This document shows, piece by piece, positions 15,747 to 25,145 of a DNA stretch of 64,000 nucleotides. The translations under genes were made by a program, and so were the position numbers. Source of the stretch: Rhodobacteraceae bacterium IMCC1335 (GTDB lineage: Bacteria; Pseudomonadota; Alphaproteobacteria; Rhodobacterales; Rhodobacteraceae); NCBI GenBank assembly GCA_039640495.1, contig CP046864.1, forward strand, positions 1,922,001-1,986,000, written 5' to 3'. Position 1 is the stretch's first letter. The number at the start of each line of letters is the position of its first letter. The notes under the pieces are model-generated. The model did not search any database and was not told the origin of the DNA. It worked only from the letters and a program-made list of their open reading frames with translations.

Positions 15747-16202
15747 TTAAAAAGGTAGTTCAGTCGTGTCTTTCAGGCTTTCCATGACAAAGCTGGCGGA
15801 CACATCATTGAGAGATATTTGTCTCGTCAAATTTTGATAAAGACTGTCGTATTCCTCCACATTTTTCACACGCGCTTTGATCAAATAGTCAAGATCTCCG
15901 GTCATGCGGTGGGCAGATAAAATTTGGGGAGTCCGTTTCACTGCCGCAGCAAACCGATCGCACCATGCGGCATCATGTTCATTTGTGCGCACCTGAATAA
16001 AAACCAACAAGTCAATGCCAAGCTTTTGCGGATTGAGCAAAGCTACCTTCTTATCAATATATCCGTGTTGTTCCAAAGACTTTAGGCGTCGCCAGACCGC
16101 ATTGCGTGAGAGCCCAACAGTTTCTGCCAAATATTCTAAAGGGTGAGAAATATCACGTTGAACTGATCTCAAGATTTTTCGATCTATTGCATCAATTTCC
16201 AT
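15747..16202 (-). CDS. Lrp/AsnC family transcriptional regulator
   Basis: A 151-residue protein with the typical N-terminal winged helix (IDRKILRSVQRDISHPLEYLAETVGLSRNAVWRRLKSLE in part, residues about 6-50) and a C-terminal RAM domain (VFIQVRTNEHDAAW..., MTGDLDYLIKARVKN). The family senses amino acids and controls neighbouring genes. It is divergent from the DUF6356 and amidotransferase genes, with a 112-bp shared AT-rich region, and may control them; the ligand is unknown. Good core-type gene marking the end of the mobile array. Confidence 0.92.
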   Translation of the reverse strand: MEIDAIDRKILRSVQRDISHPLEYLAETVGLSRNAVWRRLKSLEQHGYIDKKVALLNPQKLGIDLLVFIQVRTNEHDAAWCDRFAAAVKRTPQILSAHRMTGDLDYLIKARVKNVEEYDSLYQNLTRQISLNDVSASFVMESLKDTTELPF

Positions 16203-16314
16203 AAAAACTCACCAATTACAAAATATTTTCTCATCTATATCTCTAAATACGCAATTTTTTGGGAAAAATAAACACATGGATGAGTATATTGTTGCGTTAA
16301 AAGGAGATACACCC

Positions 16315-16521
16315 ATGTTTGCAAAATTATTTCTTGATCATCCGAAATCTATGAATGAAGGCTATTTCGAACACGCGCGGTTTGCCTTGTTATTTGCGAC
16401 ACTCTTAATGACAGCTGCACTTGCAGCTTTCGTGCATGCCATTATTCCTGCAGCATGCGAAAAGACGGCCAGTCAGATTGTGCAACGGCTTTTTGAAAAA
16501 TCCAAAAATCGAGGCGAGTAG
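16315..16521 (+). CDS. DUF6356 family small membrane protein
   Basis: I chose ATG 16315 (MFAKLFLDHPKSMNEGYFEH) because AAAGGAG lies 8 bp upstream; the longer frame from 16276 adds 13 unlikely residues. The 68-residue product has one membrane span (ARFALLFATLLMTAALAAFVHAI in outline) followed by IPAACEKTAS and a short basic tail. This fits DUF6356, a proteobacterial family of unknown function with a HPxSxxExYFEH motif. Its TAG stop is directly followed by the ATG of the amidotransferase gene. Confidence 0.75.
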   Translation: MFAKLFLDHPKSMNEGYFEHARFALLFATLLMTAALAAFVHAIIPAACEKTASQIVQRLFEKSKNRGE

Positions 16522-17307
16522 ATGTGCAGATGGGCGGCTTATATTGGAAAACCTCTTTATCTCAGCGATATTTTGATTGCTCCCGAACATTCCTTGATTG
16601 ATCAAAGCTCATGCGCAAATAAAGGAAAAGCGCGCGTAAATGCGGATGGTTTCGGATTGGCATGGTATTCCCAAAAAAAGGAGCCGGGTGTCTTTAAAGA
16701 CATTCTTCCGGCTTGGTCGAATATCAATTTGGCGTCCTTGGCAGATCATATCCGATCCCGTCTTTTTCTCGCACATATTCGTGCGTCAACGGGCACAGAG
16801 GTGAGCAGGACCAATTGCCATCCATTTGTCGTCGGGCGTTGGTCTTTCATACACAATGGTTTGATCGGTGGGTTTGAGCGCCAGCGCAAAGTGGCCGACA
16901 TTGCCATTCCTGGCCCTCTTTATCATCACCGCAAGGGTACGACAGATAGCGAAGCCTTTTTTCTGATTGCGCTTTCTTTGGGATTGGAAACGGATCCGCA
17001 CGGCGCGATTTTGAAAACAATTCAGTGTTTCCAAGATTTTACGACCGACCAGTTGCATATGCGTTTGTCGATTGCCATGTCTGACGGATATCGACTTTTC
17101 GCGGTGCGATATTCCACCGAATTGTCGGCGCCAAGCTTGTTTTACAAGATTCATCAAAGTGAAGATGGGTATTCCGTCGCATCAGAACCTTATGACACCG
17201 ACTTTAAAGCGTGGAATGTCGTTTCAAATAACAGCTTTTGCACCTTTCATGCAAAAGATGCGCCGATCATTGTTCCATTGATCGCCCAGAACTGCACTAC
17301 AGCCTGA
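16522..17307 (+). CDS. Class II glutamine amidotransferase (YafJ/EgtC-like)
   Basis: A 261-residue Ntn-type amidotransferase. The catalytic Cys2 becomes N-terminal after Met removal (MCRWAAYIG). RVNADGFGLAWY, FLAHIRAST, NCHPF and SFIHNGLIGGF are the conserved glutamine-site motifs, and GTTDSEAFFL follows. There is no synthase domain, so it resembles stand-alone YafJ or EgtC-like hydrolases of uncertain substrate. It starts immediately after the DUF6356 stop, so the two are one operon. Complete and apparently functional. Confidence 0.88.
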   Translation: MCRWAAYIGKPLYLSDILIAPEHSLIDQSSCANKGKARVNADGFGLAWYSQKKEPGVFKDILPAWSNINLASLADHIRSRLFLAHIRASTGTEVSRTNCHPFVVGRWSFIHNGLIGGFERQRKVADIAIPGPLYHHRKGTTDSEAFFLIALSLGLETDPHGAILKTIQCFQDFTTDQLHMRLSIAMSDGYRLFAVRYSTELSAPSLFYKIHQSEDGYSVASEPYDTDFKAWNVVSNNSFCTFHAKDAPIIVPLIAQNCTTA

Positions 17308-17997
17308 GCTTGGTTCCGTGTGATGTTCTTGGTATTGTTTGACGAACCGGCAGATTTCTCAAAGGGGCTTATTGACTGTGATTGCGTCCGTCGGAACACA
17401 AACCCGCATCTGCAGCGACTCGCCGGATCGCGTTTGATTTATGCACCATTTCCCTAAATTCGGCCTCTGCATCGTTGTCATAGACCAAACCCGCCGATCT
17501 GGATCTATAGCTTTTCATTTTTTACAATGGCTGAGCGCAGGGCGATGCACATATCCATATCCTTGCAAAGAACGGTTGCGTGGGCTTGAGTGTGCCGGTG
17601 GTCAACACCGATACAACCGAGTATTATGTCTGTTGCCATGGCTGTGATGATCGGCTGCTTATGGGTATGAATGACTGAGCGTCATTGAGGAGCGCATGCC
17701 CCCCCAAAAAAAACGTTGAAAAACGGCATCACCCTGCGCATGCGGACCCGCTCTTTTAAGTTCTGTCCTGTGTTATGACGATGGAACTTGATGGCGAGAT
17801 ATTCACCATTCATCCGCAGCACGACATCCATCTGAGCGCGAGCACCCCTAAGCGGATCATCAACCGACTACGGTATGGTCTGGTGTTCACCGTCATCTCG
17901 ATTCCACCACGCCACGAGGACAGGGTGTTAGTGTAATGTACCAATCCTTTGAGCCTGCTGAGCTGTAAAAATTATAACAGAGAAAAAAATATCAGTC
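17308..17997. other. Degraded stretch without a confident gene
   Basis: About 690 bp. It is less AT-rich than the island. Short frames here look partly protein-like (minus-strand 17369-17518; plus-strand pieces reading NTDTTEYYVCCHGCDDRLLM near 17600-17670 and MELDGEIFTIHPQHDIHLSA near 17780-17935) but none has a ribosome site or a family I recognise. A run of C then A follows at 17699-17713. I read it as gene debris; the source is not identified. Confidence 0.4.
17369..17518 (-). CDS. Possible small protein or fragment, unrecognised
   Basis: A 49-residue minus-strand frame from ATG 17518 reads SAGLVYDNDAEAEFREMVHK and later RRVAADAGLCSDGRNHS. The composition looks like real protein (acidic helix, balanced residues), but there is no Shine-Dalgarno sequence, and it sits in a degraded region. 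It may be the end of a lost gene. Low certainty. Confidence 0.25.
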   Translation of the reverse strand: MKSYRSRSAGLVYDNDAEAEFREMVHKSNAIRRVAADAGLCSDGRNHSQ

Positions 17998-18177
17998 ATG
18001 TTTCTAAAAACTGATTGTCCCTCACCTCTAACAGCATTTGAAGCGATGTGCCGTGATGGCAATTTGCATTATCGGGACGGATTTGAAGCTTTGGATGCAC
18101 TTTACCAAACAATATCTGATCGAGGCCATGCTTGGCTAGCGTCCCGGCACTGGACGCCTTGTCTCAAATACAAATGA
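17998..18177 (+). CDS. Possible small protein, unrecognised
   Basis: A 59-residue frame from ATG 17998 contains LTAFEAMCRDGNLHYRDGFE, ALDALYQTISDRGHAW and ends WTPCLKYK. An A-rich sequence with AGAGAAA lies upstream but no proper ribosome site. The sequence looks coding-like, but no family is recognised. It may be genuine or a remnant like its neighbours. Confidence 0.3.
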   Translation: MFLKTDCPSPLTAFEAMCRDGNLHYRDGFEALDALYQTISDRGHAWLASRHWTPCLKYK

Positions 18178-18325
18178 ACGGAAACGCTGACTGCCTCGCA
18201 GTCACTCTAAAGCGTTTATAATCAATACCTTATAGCTCAGGTTTAATTTGGAATGATCATTCACTGACAATATGCTTCGAACACTTTCAAAATCTTAATA
18301 CTGAAACCTAAGAGGTAAAAATAAA

Positions 18326-18802
18326 ATGGACCTGTTGGATGTAGCGTTAATATTTTCTATTTTGTCGTGCAGTTTAGTGGGCGGGTTCATTTTCACATAT
18401 GCAATTGTTGTGATGCCTGGCTTATCCAACCTAAGTGATAAAGATTTTCTAAGAGCGTTTCAGGTCACGGACGCTATTATACAAAACAATTAGCCGCTAT
18501 TCATGTTCACTTGGATAGGGTCTATCATGGCAATGTTTACTTCGATTTTAGTATCATTAGCACATGTTGGACTGTCAGAAGCATGGCCAATTGTTCTGAT
18601 TGCTGTTGCCTATTTGTTGGGGGTGTAAGGCATAACAGCGGCAATACATATTCCTTTAAACAACCATATACAAAAAGTTAAAACCGAAGACCTTCATGAT
18701 CAAACGTTAGCGGATGTGCGTTTAAAATTTGAAGCAAAGTGGAATTTCTTCAATTATGTTCGAACAGTTATCGCCTTTCTGTCAGCTTGTTATTGCTCAT
18801 AA
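18326..18802 (+). pseudogene. DUF1772-like (anthrone-oxygenase-like) membrane protein, two nonsense codons
   Basis: One continuous frame of 158 codons, the normal length for DUF1772, is interrupted by TAG at 18491-18493 and TAA at 18626-18628. The pieces are SLVGGFIFTYAIVVMPGLSN...DAIIQNN, then PLFMFTWIGSIMAMFTSI...AYLLGV, then GITAAIHIPLNNHIQ...RLKFEAKWNFFNYVRTV. The membrane segments, the IPLN motif and the W-x-x-N-x-x-R ending are typical. The two stops probably each replaced a glutamine codon (CAG to TAG, CAA to TAA) by a C-to-T change. The ATG has AAGAGG about 9 bp upstream. Otherwise the gene is well preserved, so inactivation looks recent. Confidence 0.75.
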
Positions 18803-18988
18803 TATTAAGTTTGCATTAATTAAATGCTTTTTAAGTATTTGATTTTTATAAAAATATAAGATCTAAGCAAAAAGGTTTTTAAGATTTTCAGCCTGATCAA
18901 AACTTGTGATATCATGAACGCTCGACACACCTGCCCCAGAGCCTAGAGATCATGCAACAAACACATCGTGCCTGAGCGCGTACAGGTG

Positions 18989-19735
18989 CTAGGCAGTGGT
19001 GCCACCATCAATTATAAAAGATTGCCCTGTCGCATAAGCACCATCATCGGATAATAGATAGAGAATTAGCTTCGCAATCTCGTCAGGTTGACCCAATCGT
19101 TTCATGGGTTGGCGGTCAACGAACCAAGCCCGGGCTTTATTTGCATCGCCCAACTCTTCGGCCAAACTGGTTATTCTTTTTTTCAATGAGGCGCTTTCAA
19201 TTGTTCCGGGACAAATTGCATTTGCCCGCAAATTATCGGCCATATAATCCACGGCAACGGATTTTGTCAGCCCAATCACCGCAGCCTTTGATGCGCTATA
19301 GGCCGCGCGATAGGCAAACCCTTTCACGGATGAAGCCAAAGACGCCATATTTACAACGGATCCTCCGCCGGCCAAAATCATTTTTGGCAGGGCGGCGCGC
19401 AACACATAAAACATGCTGTCAACGTTGATTTGAAACGATCTTTGCCAATCTTCATCGCTTAAATCGGTCAGACGCCCATGATGAACCCAGCCTGCCATAT
19501 TAACAATCCCGTCAAATGGCTGTTGAGACGTGAAAAAACGATCTACCGCCTCTTGATCGGTCACATCAAGAACAGCGACTGTGCAGCCTGCTTTACTTAA
19601 AGGCAAAAGCCCGTCCTCGAATTTGTCAGTGGCAAGAACCTCGGCTCCCGCGCGCGCCGAAAGCAAAGCAACGGCGGCGCCCATACCCGCGCCTGCACCG
19701 CTTACAAAAATCCTTTTACCAGCCAAATCTATCAT
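18989..19735 (-). CDS. SDR family oxidoreductase (BDH2/DHRS6-like)
   Basis: A 248-residue classical SDR. The cofactor motif GAGAGMG is at about 14-20, NMAG near 89, and the catalytic YSASK near 145-149 is intact, in contrast to the SDR at 6358. The C-terminal YATGQSFIIDGG is the usual subunit-interface motif. Overall it resembles 3-hydroxybutyrate-dehydrogenase-type or sugar-acid SDRs, and an acidic residue after strand 2 (ATDKFED) suggests NAD preference. The substrate cannot be set. It follows the enoyl-CoA hydratase gene in the same direction, 141 bp apart, so a shared acyl-CoA or aromatic catabolic role is possible. Confidence 0.85.
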   Translation of the reverse strand: MIDLAGKRIFVSGAGAGMGAAVALLSARAGAEVLATDKFEDGLLPLSKAGCTVAVLDVTDQEAVDRFFTSQQPFDGIVNMAGWVHHGRLTDLSDEDWQRSFQINVDSMFYVLRAALPKMILAGGGSVVNMASLASSVKGFAYRAAYSASKAAVIGLTKSVAVDYMADNLRANAICPGTIESASLKKRITSLAEELGDANKARAWFVDRQPMKRLGQPDEIAKLILYLLSDDGAYATGQSFIIDGGTTA

Positions 19736-19876
19736 GGTTCCCTCGCATTACCGCCACTTTCCCGCCCCCCCAATAGCACCGCCTCCCAAAATGCGCCGTC
19801 AGCCCGAACAGTTAGCGGCCCAAGAAGAACGGGAAAACCTAACTCAAACGGCGCAAAAATGCGGGTTCACGCCACA

Positions 19877-20653
19877 TTATCTTCCTTCAAAAAGCGCGGT
19901 TCGTTTTTCCAGAAAGGCCACAACGCCTTCTTTGAAATCACGGCTATTTCCGCATTCTTTTTGAAGCTTGGCCTCTAAAGCCAGTTGCGCCTCTAAATTA
20001 TTCTCGGATGAGGCACGCAGCGCCGTTTTTAAATGAGAATAAGCCAAAGTTGGCCCCTTGGCCAAATATTCCGCCCGCGCGCGCCACGTGGCTTCAAACG
20101 CGTCATCTGCAACCGCCTCCCAGATCAAACCCCATTCATCCGCTTGCTCTGCTGATATTTTTTCAGCAAACAACGCGGCTCCCATGGCTTTGGCAAGACC
20201 CATTGTGCGCGGCATTAGGTAGGTTCCGCCCGCGTCAGGAATGAGACCAATTTTTGTAAAGGCCTGCATAAAATAAGAAGATTTCGCGGCAATCACCACG
20301 TCGGATGCCAAGGCAAGATTTGCGCCTGCACCCGCCGCAGCCCCGTTCAAGGCGGTTATCGTGGGAATTTGACACTCGATAATCGCGCGCAACATCGGTT
20401 CGTATTCATCCCTGAGCGTGCGCTCCAAATCAAGTTGCGCCGCATTTGCACGATCACCTAAATCTTGCCCCGAACAAAACGCTTTACCGCGCCCAGTCAA
20501 TACGATCACACGCGCCTGCGCAGCCAAACGCTTATACGCATCGGTGATTTCGGCGCGCATTTGCGTGTTCAGCGCGTTCATCACCTCGGGACGGTTCATA
20601 GAAACACAGGCAACATCAGAGGACAGGTGAACCTCAATCGTATCATACTTCAT
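19877..20653 (-). CDS. Enoyl-CoA hydratase/isomerase family protein (PaaG-like)
   Basis: A 258-residue crotonase. The oxyanion-hole segments are KAFCSGQDLGDR (about 57-68) and GAAAGAGANLALASDVV (about 103-119). The GQDLGDR form and the Asp in IPDAGGTYLMPR are typical of PaaG-like 2-(1,2-epoxy-1,2-dihydrophenyl)acetyl-CoA isomerases, but general enoyl-CoA hydratases can look alike. No other paa genes are nearby, so the substrate is open. ATG 20653. Confidence 0.85.
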   Translation of the reverse strand: MKYDTIEVHLSSDVACVSMNRPEVMNALNTQMRAEITDAYKRLAAQARVIVLTGRGKAFCSGQDLGDRANAAQLDLERTLRDEYEPMLRAIIECQIPTITALNGAAAGAGANLALASDVVIAAKSSYFMQAFTKIGLIPDAGGTYLMPRTMGLAKAMGAALFAEKISAEQADEWGLIWEAVADDAFEATWRARAEYLAKGPTLAYSHLKTALRASSENNLEAQLALEAKLQKECGNSRDFKEGVVAFLEKRTALFEGR

Positions 20654-20702
20654 AAAAATGCCTCCGCCCTGCAGAACAAGAAATTTCTAATGCCATTTTA
20701 GC

Positions 20703-21176
20703 TCACTCCAAATTGGTTTGTTCTAAAATTTTATCTAAACGCTCTTTTTCATTCACGCTTAATGCGTTGGATGCAGCGCTGTTCACTTGCGCTTGGCGGC
20801 TTCTTATATAGGCAAAAGCGATCAACAATGCGAGCAAAAGCATCACCGGACCCGCAACCCATAAAATCACGTTAGAGCCTTTGGTTTGGGGGCGCAGCAA
20901 AGCAAATTCTCCATAACGGGTGACTACAAAATCAAGCACTTCTTCGTTACTTTCACCCATCACCAAGCGTTCCCGCACCAACAGCCGCAAATCGCGCGCC
21001 AAAGACGCGTTGCTTTCATCAATGCTTTCATTCTGACACACCAAACACCTTAAATCTTTGGAAATGACCCGCGCGCGCGCCTCGAGGGCCGGGTCGGCCA
21101 AAATTTCGTCAGGCTCAACCGCATAGGCGCATCCGATCCAGAGCGAAAACGCCAAGAATATGTAACGTAGCCTCAT
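20703..21176 (-). CDS. ccmH: Cytochrome c-type biogenesis protein CcmH
   Basis: A thiol-redox membrane protein that reduces the CXXC of apocytochrome c before haem attachment. The 157 residues include a signal peptide (MRLRYIFLAFSLWIGCAYA), the redox motif LRCLVCQNESI with C44 and C47, and a C-terminal span (VILWVAGPVMLLLALLIAF in outline, about 103-122). The start ATG overlaps the ccmF stop (21173-21176), so they are one transcript. Confidence 0.95.
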   Translation of the reverse strand: MRLRYIFLAFSLWIGCAYAVEPDEILADPALEARARVISKDLRCLVCQNESIDESNASLARDLRLLVRERLVMGESNEEVLDFVVTRYGEFALLRPQTKGSNVILWVAGPVMLLLALLIAFAYIRSRQAQVNSAASNALSVNEKERLDKILEQTNLE

Positions 21177-23146
21177 TCGGCCGGAGCATTTGCGGTTGCA
21201 ACCGGCGCTTTGCGACGCGCTCCAGCGGCCACGCGAAAGCGGCGATCCGTTAGGCTAAGCCCGCCACCAAGGGCCATTAAGAGCGCACCGGCCCAGATCC
21301 AATTGGTCAGGGGCTTGATATAAGTGCGCAGCGTCCACGCCCCATTTTCTTGCTGATCTCCAAGCACCAAATACACATCGCGCAAAAAGCGATAGTCAAT
21401 GGCGGCTTCGGTTGTGGGCATATTGGCAATCGGGTAAAAGCGCTTTTCAGGATGCAACGTTGTGATAAACTGCCCCTTATGTTCCAGCGCAACATCGCCT
21501 CTGACCGCGCGATAATTCGGCCCATTCACATTACTGACATCCCGTAACGTGAACGTATAGGATCCAACCGACCATGTTTCACCTGGTGCCACGATGCGGA
21601 TGTCTTCTTGCTGCCAAATCATCAGCCCAGCCACAGCGAACATCGTTACCCCAAGCCCGCTATGGGCGACCGATTTGCCCCAATCCGAGCGCGGTAACCG
21701 CAACAGTCGGCTGTAATCGCGCTCTTTTCCGAGGCGAGATACAAGATCAGTGATTGCACCGCCGACCATCCACGTCCCCAGGAACAACCCAATTGGCCCC
21801 TGCAATGACTTGCCGCTTTGCATCGCCCAGATCAAACCTGCAGCGGCCAAAGCCAAAACAAATACGGGCAAAAGACGTTTGACTGGACGCATTACAACGC
21901 CCCGCTTCCAAGGGATCATTGCACCAATCGGCATCGCTATGCCCAAAGCGATCATAAAAGGGGTGAACGCCAAGTTGAAAAATGGGGGCCCAACACTGAG
22001 TTTTCGATCAAACATCATCTCTGCCAACAGTGGCCAGATTGTGCCGACAAACACAACCAAAGCCGAAACGGCCAATAATATATTGTTCAATACCAATGCT
22101 GTTTCACGGCTGACCATGGAAAACGCGCCCCGCGCCTGCATCGCAGATGCGCGCGCGGCAAATAAGGTCAAAGCCCCGCCGATGAAAATCGCCAAAATGA
22201 TCAGGATAAACACACCCCGCTCGGGATCATTTGCAAAAGCATGGACCGATGTTAAAACCCCTGATCGGACGATAAACGTCCCAATCAGAGAAAACCCGAA
22301 GGCAAGAATGGCCAGAAGAATGGTCCAGCTTTTCAAACTTTCACGCTTTTCCACCACAATTGCAGAATGCAATAAGGCAGCGGCCAGAAGCCATGGCATA
22401 AAAGAGGCGTTTTCAACCGGGTCCCAAAACCAAAAGCCCCCCCAACCCAATTCATAATAGGCCCACCAACTGCCCAAAGCGATGCCAATGGTCAGAAAAA
22501 TCCAAGCCGCCAATGTCCACGGGCGCACCCAACGCGCCCAAGCAGCATCCACGCGCCCTTCAAGCAGTGCCGCGACCGCGAAAGAAAACGCCATACTCAA
22601 ACCGACATAGCCTAAATATAAAAACGGCGGGTGAAACGCCAATCCGGGATCTTGCAGCAATGGATTCAAATCTTGCCCATCAAACGGCGGCACCACCAAA
22701 CGCAAAAATGGGTTTGAAGTGAACAAAATAAACGCAAGAAATGCCACGCTGATCGCGCCCTGAACGGCCAAGACCCGAGCCCGAAAGCTTAGTGTGAGAT
22801 TGTTTCCAAACCAGCCCGCGCAAGCGCCAAACAAAGCCAAAATAAGCACCCATAACAGCATTGAGCCTTCGTGGTTCCCCCACACACCGCTAATCTTGTA
22901 GATCATCGGTTTCAAAGAATGGGAATTTAACGCCACCAATCGCACCGTAAAATCCGAGGTGACGAACGCGTGCATTAGAGCCAGAAATGATCCAAGAATA
23001 AGAAAAAAATGGGCCGAAGCGGCGGGGGCGGCCAGCCCCATCAAGGCAGCGCGGCCCGTCATTGCGCCGATTAAAGGCACAACGCACTGAATACACGCGA
23101 CAAAAAACGCCAAGGTCAGTGCAAAATGTCCAAGCTCACTTATCAT
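21173..23146 (-). CDS. ccmF: Haem lyase subunit CcmF
   Basis: A 657-residue polytopic inner-membrane protein that attaches haem to apocytochrome c with CcmH. The tryptophan-rich WWD domain is visible as GSWWAYYELGWGGFWFWDPV (about 226-245), followed by ENASFMPWLLAAALLHS. Many membrane spans cover most of the chain, and a periplasmic domain follows near 505-620. The size fits the family. A 477-bp non-coding gap separates it from ccmE, which encodes the haem chaperone delivering to this complex. Confidence 0.97.
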   Translation of the reverse strand: MISELGHFALTLAFFVACIQCVVPLIGAMTGRAALMGLAAPAASAHFFLILGSFLALMHAFVTSDFTVRLVALNSHSLKPMIYKISGVWGNHEGSMLLWVLILALFGACAGWFGNNLTLSFRARVLAVQGAISVAFLAFILFTSNPFLRLVVPPFDGQDLNPLLQDPGLAFHPPFLYLGYVGLSMAFSFAVAALLEGRVDAAWARWVRPWTLAAWIFLTIGIALGSWWAYYELGWGGFWFWDPVENASFMPWLLAAALLHSAIVVEKRESLKSWTILLAILAFGFSLIGTFIVRSGVLTSVHAFANDPERGVFILIILAIFIGGALTLFAARASAMQARGAFSMVSRETALVLNNILLAVSALVVFVGTIWPLLAEMMFDRKLSVGPPFFNLAFTPFMIALGIAMPIGAMIPWKRGVVMRPVKRLLPVFVLALAAAGLIWAMQSGKSLQGPIGLFLGTWMVGGAITDLVSRLGKERDYSRLLRLPRSDWGKSVAHSGLGVTMFAVAGLMIWQQEDIRIVAPGETWSVGSYTFTLRDVSNVNGPNYRAVRGDVALEHKGQFITTLHPEKRFYPIANMPTTEAAIDYRFLRDVYLVLGDQQENGAWTLRTYIKPLTNWIWAGALLMALGGGLSLTDRRFRVAAGARRKAPVATANAPAE

Positions 23147-23623
23147 AATGCCTCTTATAAACCTGTCTCATCGGACTGACCATCTAAAAATCCAGCATCC
23201 TCATTCAAGGCCAATCACCATTTTTCAAAAGATACCGACGTCACTTCGCTTTGTTCTAAATCTTAAAACAGACGCTTAGCTGTTCAAAAAATAGAGCAAA
23301 CCTTCTGTAAAGCAATCTGTTTCTATGCAGTATAAAAAAGCTTTTTGGGAAAGATTATCTTTTGTTGTTTGAAGGCAGATCCAAATAAATTGTAGCCCAA
23401 GATAATGCCGCCCGGTATCAACTAATGAGGAAATTCACCAAACCGACGGTCAAATTATAATTACAAGACTTGGATATTTCAGCAGATGCGGCCCTTGAAG
23501 TATTGGTTTGCGAACCGAGCGAAATCAGCCCCTCATGTCTTTGTTCTGAGCTGCTTTAAATACGAAATTACTTTGCAAAAAGGTTTCTGAAAAGACCAGC
23601 AACAGCGCCGGCCAATCACAAGA
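23147..23623. other. Gap between ccmE and ccmF, no gene seen
   Basis: About 477 bp, AT-rich in the middle, with stop codons in all frames and no coding-like stretch. It probably contains a promoter for ccmF-ccmH. A short small RNA cannot be excluded, but I see no clear terminator. Confidence 0.5.
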
Positions 23624-24067
23624 TCAATCCGAAATTTCTTGATAGACTCCCTGTTCTTTCAAGGCATCCACAACTTCTTTTGGCATATAGTTTTCATCAT
23701 GTTTAGCTAAAATTTCAGTGGCTTGAAAAATATTCTTAATGTATTTTCCAGTGCCGATCATTCCTTGATTTTCATCAAATAAATCCGGCAAAACACCTTC
23801 ATAGGTCACGGGCACGACAGCGGCGCCATCAGTCACGTTAAAACTAATCACAGAGCCAACCCCGCGTTGCAAGGATCCTTCCTCAACCAAGCCACCAATG
23901 CGGAAGGTTTCGCTGGCATCTGGCGGATCCGCCAAAACTTCACTGGGGGACTTGAAGAAATTGATACCATCGCGCATGGCATAGCCGATCAAAGCTGTTG
24001 CAAGCGCAAGCGCCAAAAAAGAAATAATAATAATCTGAATACGCCGCGTCTTCTTCAAGCTTTTCAT
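23624..24067 (-). CDS. ccmE: Cytochrome c maturation haem chaperone CcmE
   Basis: A 147-residue membrane-anchored periplasmic protein that binds haem covalently and passes it to CcmF. The N-terminal anchor is IQIIIISFLALALATALIGY (about 10-29). The OB-fold body ends in the signature KHDENYMP, with haem-binding H123 and Tyr127. It follows argC by 15 bp in the same direction. Confidence 0.96.
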   Translation of the reverse strand: MKSLKKTRRIQIIIISFLALALATALIGYAMRDGINFFKSPSEVLADPPDASETFRIGGLVEEGSLQRGVGSVISFNVTDGAAVVPVTYEGVLPDLFDENQGMIGTGKYIKNIFQATEILAKHDENYMPKEVVDALKEQGVYQEISD

Positions 24068-24082
24068 AAATTCAACCTGTAT

Positions 24083-25111
24083 CTAGGGAAACAGCGGTAC
24101 GTGCATCAAGCCGGCTGTTTCTTCCAAACCCAACATCAGATTGGCATTTTGAACGGCCTGCCCACTGCTGCCTTTGGTAAGATTGTCTAGCGCCGCAATG
24201 ACAATGCTGCGGCCTTCAATCCGATCCCCAGAAACGCCAATATGCACAAAATTTGATCCACGCACATCATGCGTGCTGGGCGTTTGCCCAAAGTCTAATA
24301 TCTGAATAAAGGGTTCATTTTCATAGCTTGCCTTTAAGCTTTGGAACACATTTTCAGCAGAGCCTTTTACATAGGCGGTGGCTAGAATACCCCGATTTAC
24401 GGGCATCAGATGCGGGGTGAATTGAATATGTACGGGGCGACCAGCCAATTCCGAAAACTCCTGATCAAACTCCCCGAGATGACGGTGAGTGCCGCCAACC
24501 GCATAAGCATTATACCCCTCTGACAACTCAGCGTGCAGCAGGTTTTGTTTGAGCGCGCGCCCAGCCCCCGAAACGGCGCATTTCATATCCAGAATGATAT
24601 CATCCAGATCGATTACCTGGTCTTTAATCAGGGGCCGTAAAATATATTGCCCCGTTGCCGCGTTGCAGCCGGTTCCAGCCACCAATCGCGCCGCGCGAAT
24701 TTCTGCGCGATAAAACTCGGTCAAACCATACACCGCGTCTGGCTGCAAATCAGGTGCAAGATGTTTGCTATTATACCATTGCTCATACGCCTGCGGATCA
24801 CGCAATCTAAAATCTGCGCTAAGATCAATCACTTTCAAAAAGGCTGGCAGCTTTGCTATCACATCTTGCGAAGTCTGGTGCGGCAAAGCGCAAAAGCATA
24901 AATCGATCCCTTCAAAATCAACTTTGTCGAGTGTCACCAAGTTAGGCAAATCAAGATGACGCAGATGCGGAAAGACCTGACCCATTGATTGCCCGGCCTT
25001 GCTATTGGCCACAAGGGCTTTTATTTCCAGATTGGGATGGGAGGCGATCAATCTGATCAGCTCTGCTCCGGTGTAGCCTGAAGCCCCAATTATGGCGATT
25101 TTATACATCAT
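24083..25111 (-). CDS. argC: N-acetyl-gamma-glutamyl-phosphate reductase
   Basis: It reduces N-acetylglutamyl phosphate to the semialdehyde in arginine synthesis. The 342 residues start with GASGYTGAE (9-17) for NADP binding; the catalytic Cys149 lies in [11 protein letters not shown]. The later [15 protein letters not shown] and the H-x-PVNRGI segments are family-typical. Two ATG codons are adjacent (25111 and 25108); either may be the start. It lies 34 bp after murI and just before ccmE. Confidence 0.95.
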   Translation of the reverse strand: MMYKIAIIGASGYTGAELIRLIASHPNLEIKALVANSKAGQSMGQVFPHLRHLDLPNLVTLDKVDFEGIDLCFCALPHQTSQDVIAKLPAFLKVIDLSADFRLRDPQAYEQWYNSKHLAPDLQPDAVYGLTEFYRAEIRAARLVAGTGCNAATGQYILRPLIKDQVIDLDDIILDMKCAVSGAGRALKQNLLHAELSEGYNAYAVGGTHRHLGEFDQEFSELAGRPVHIQFTPHLMPVNRGILATAYVKGSAENVFQSLKASYENEPFIQILDFGQTPSTHDVRGSNFVHIGVSGDRIEGRSIVIAALDNLTKGSSGQAVQNANLMLGLEETAGLMHVPLFP

Positions 25112-25145
25112 ATCCGCTCCTCATTAGCGCCAAGGCTTTGTCAGC

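Noticed and set aside
14272..18802. Stop-codon reassignment (TAG/TAA read as an amino acid)
   Set aside because: Many intact genes in the window end with TAG, TAA or TGA, and the paiB remnant also has a frameshift; simple decay explains the stops.
23147..23623. Hidden ccm gene such as ccmD or ccmI between ccmE and ccmF
   Set aside because: Stops in all frames and no membrane-protein-like segment.
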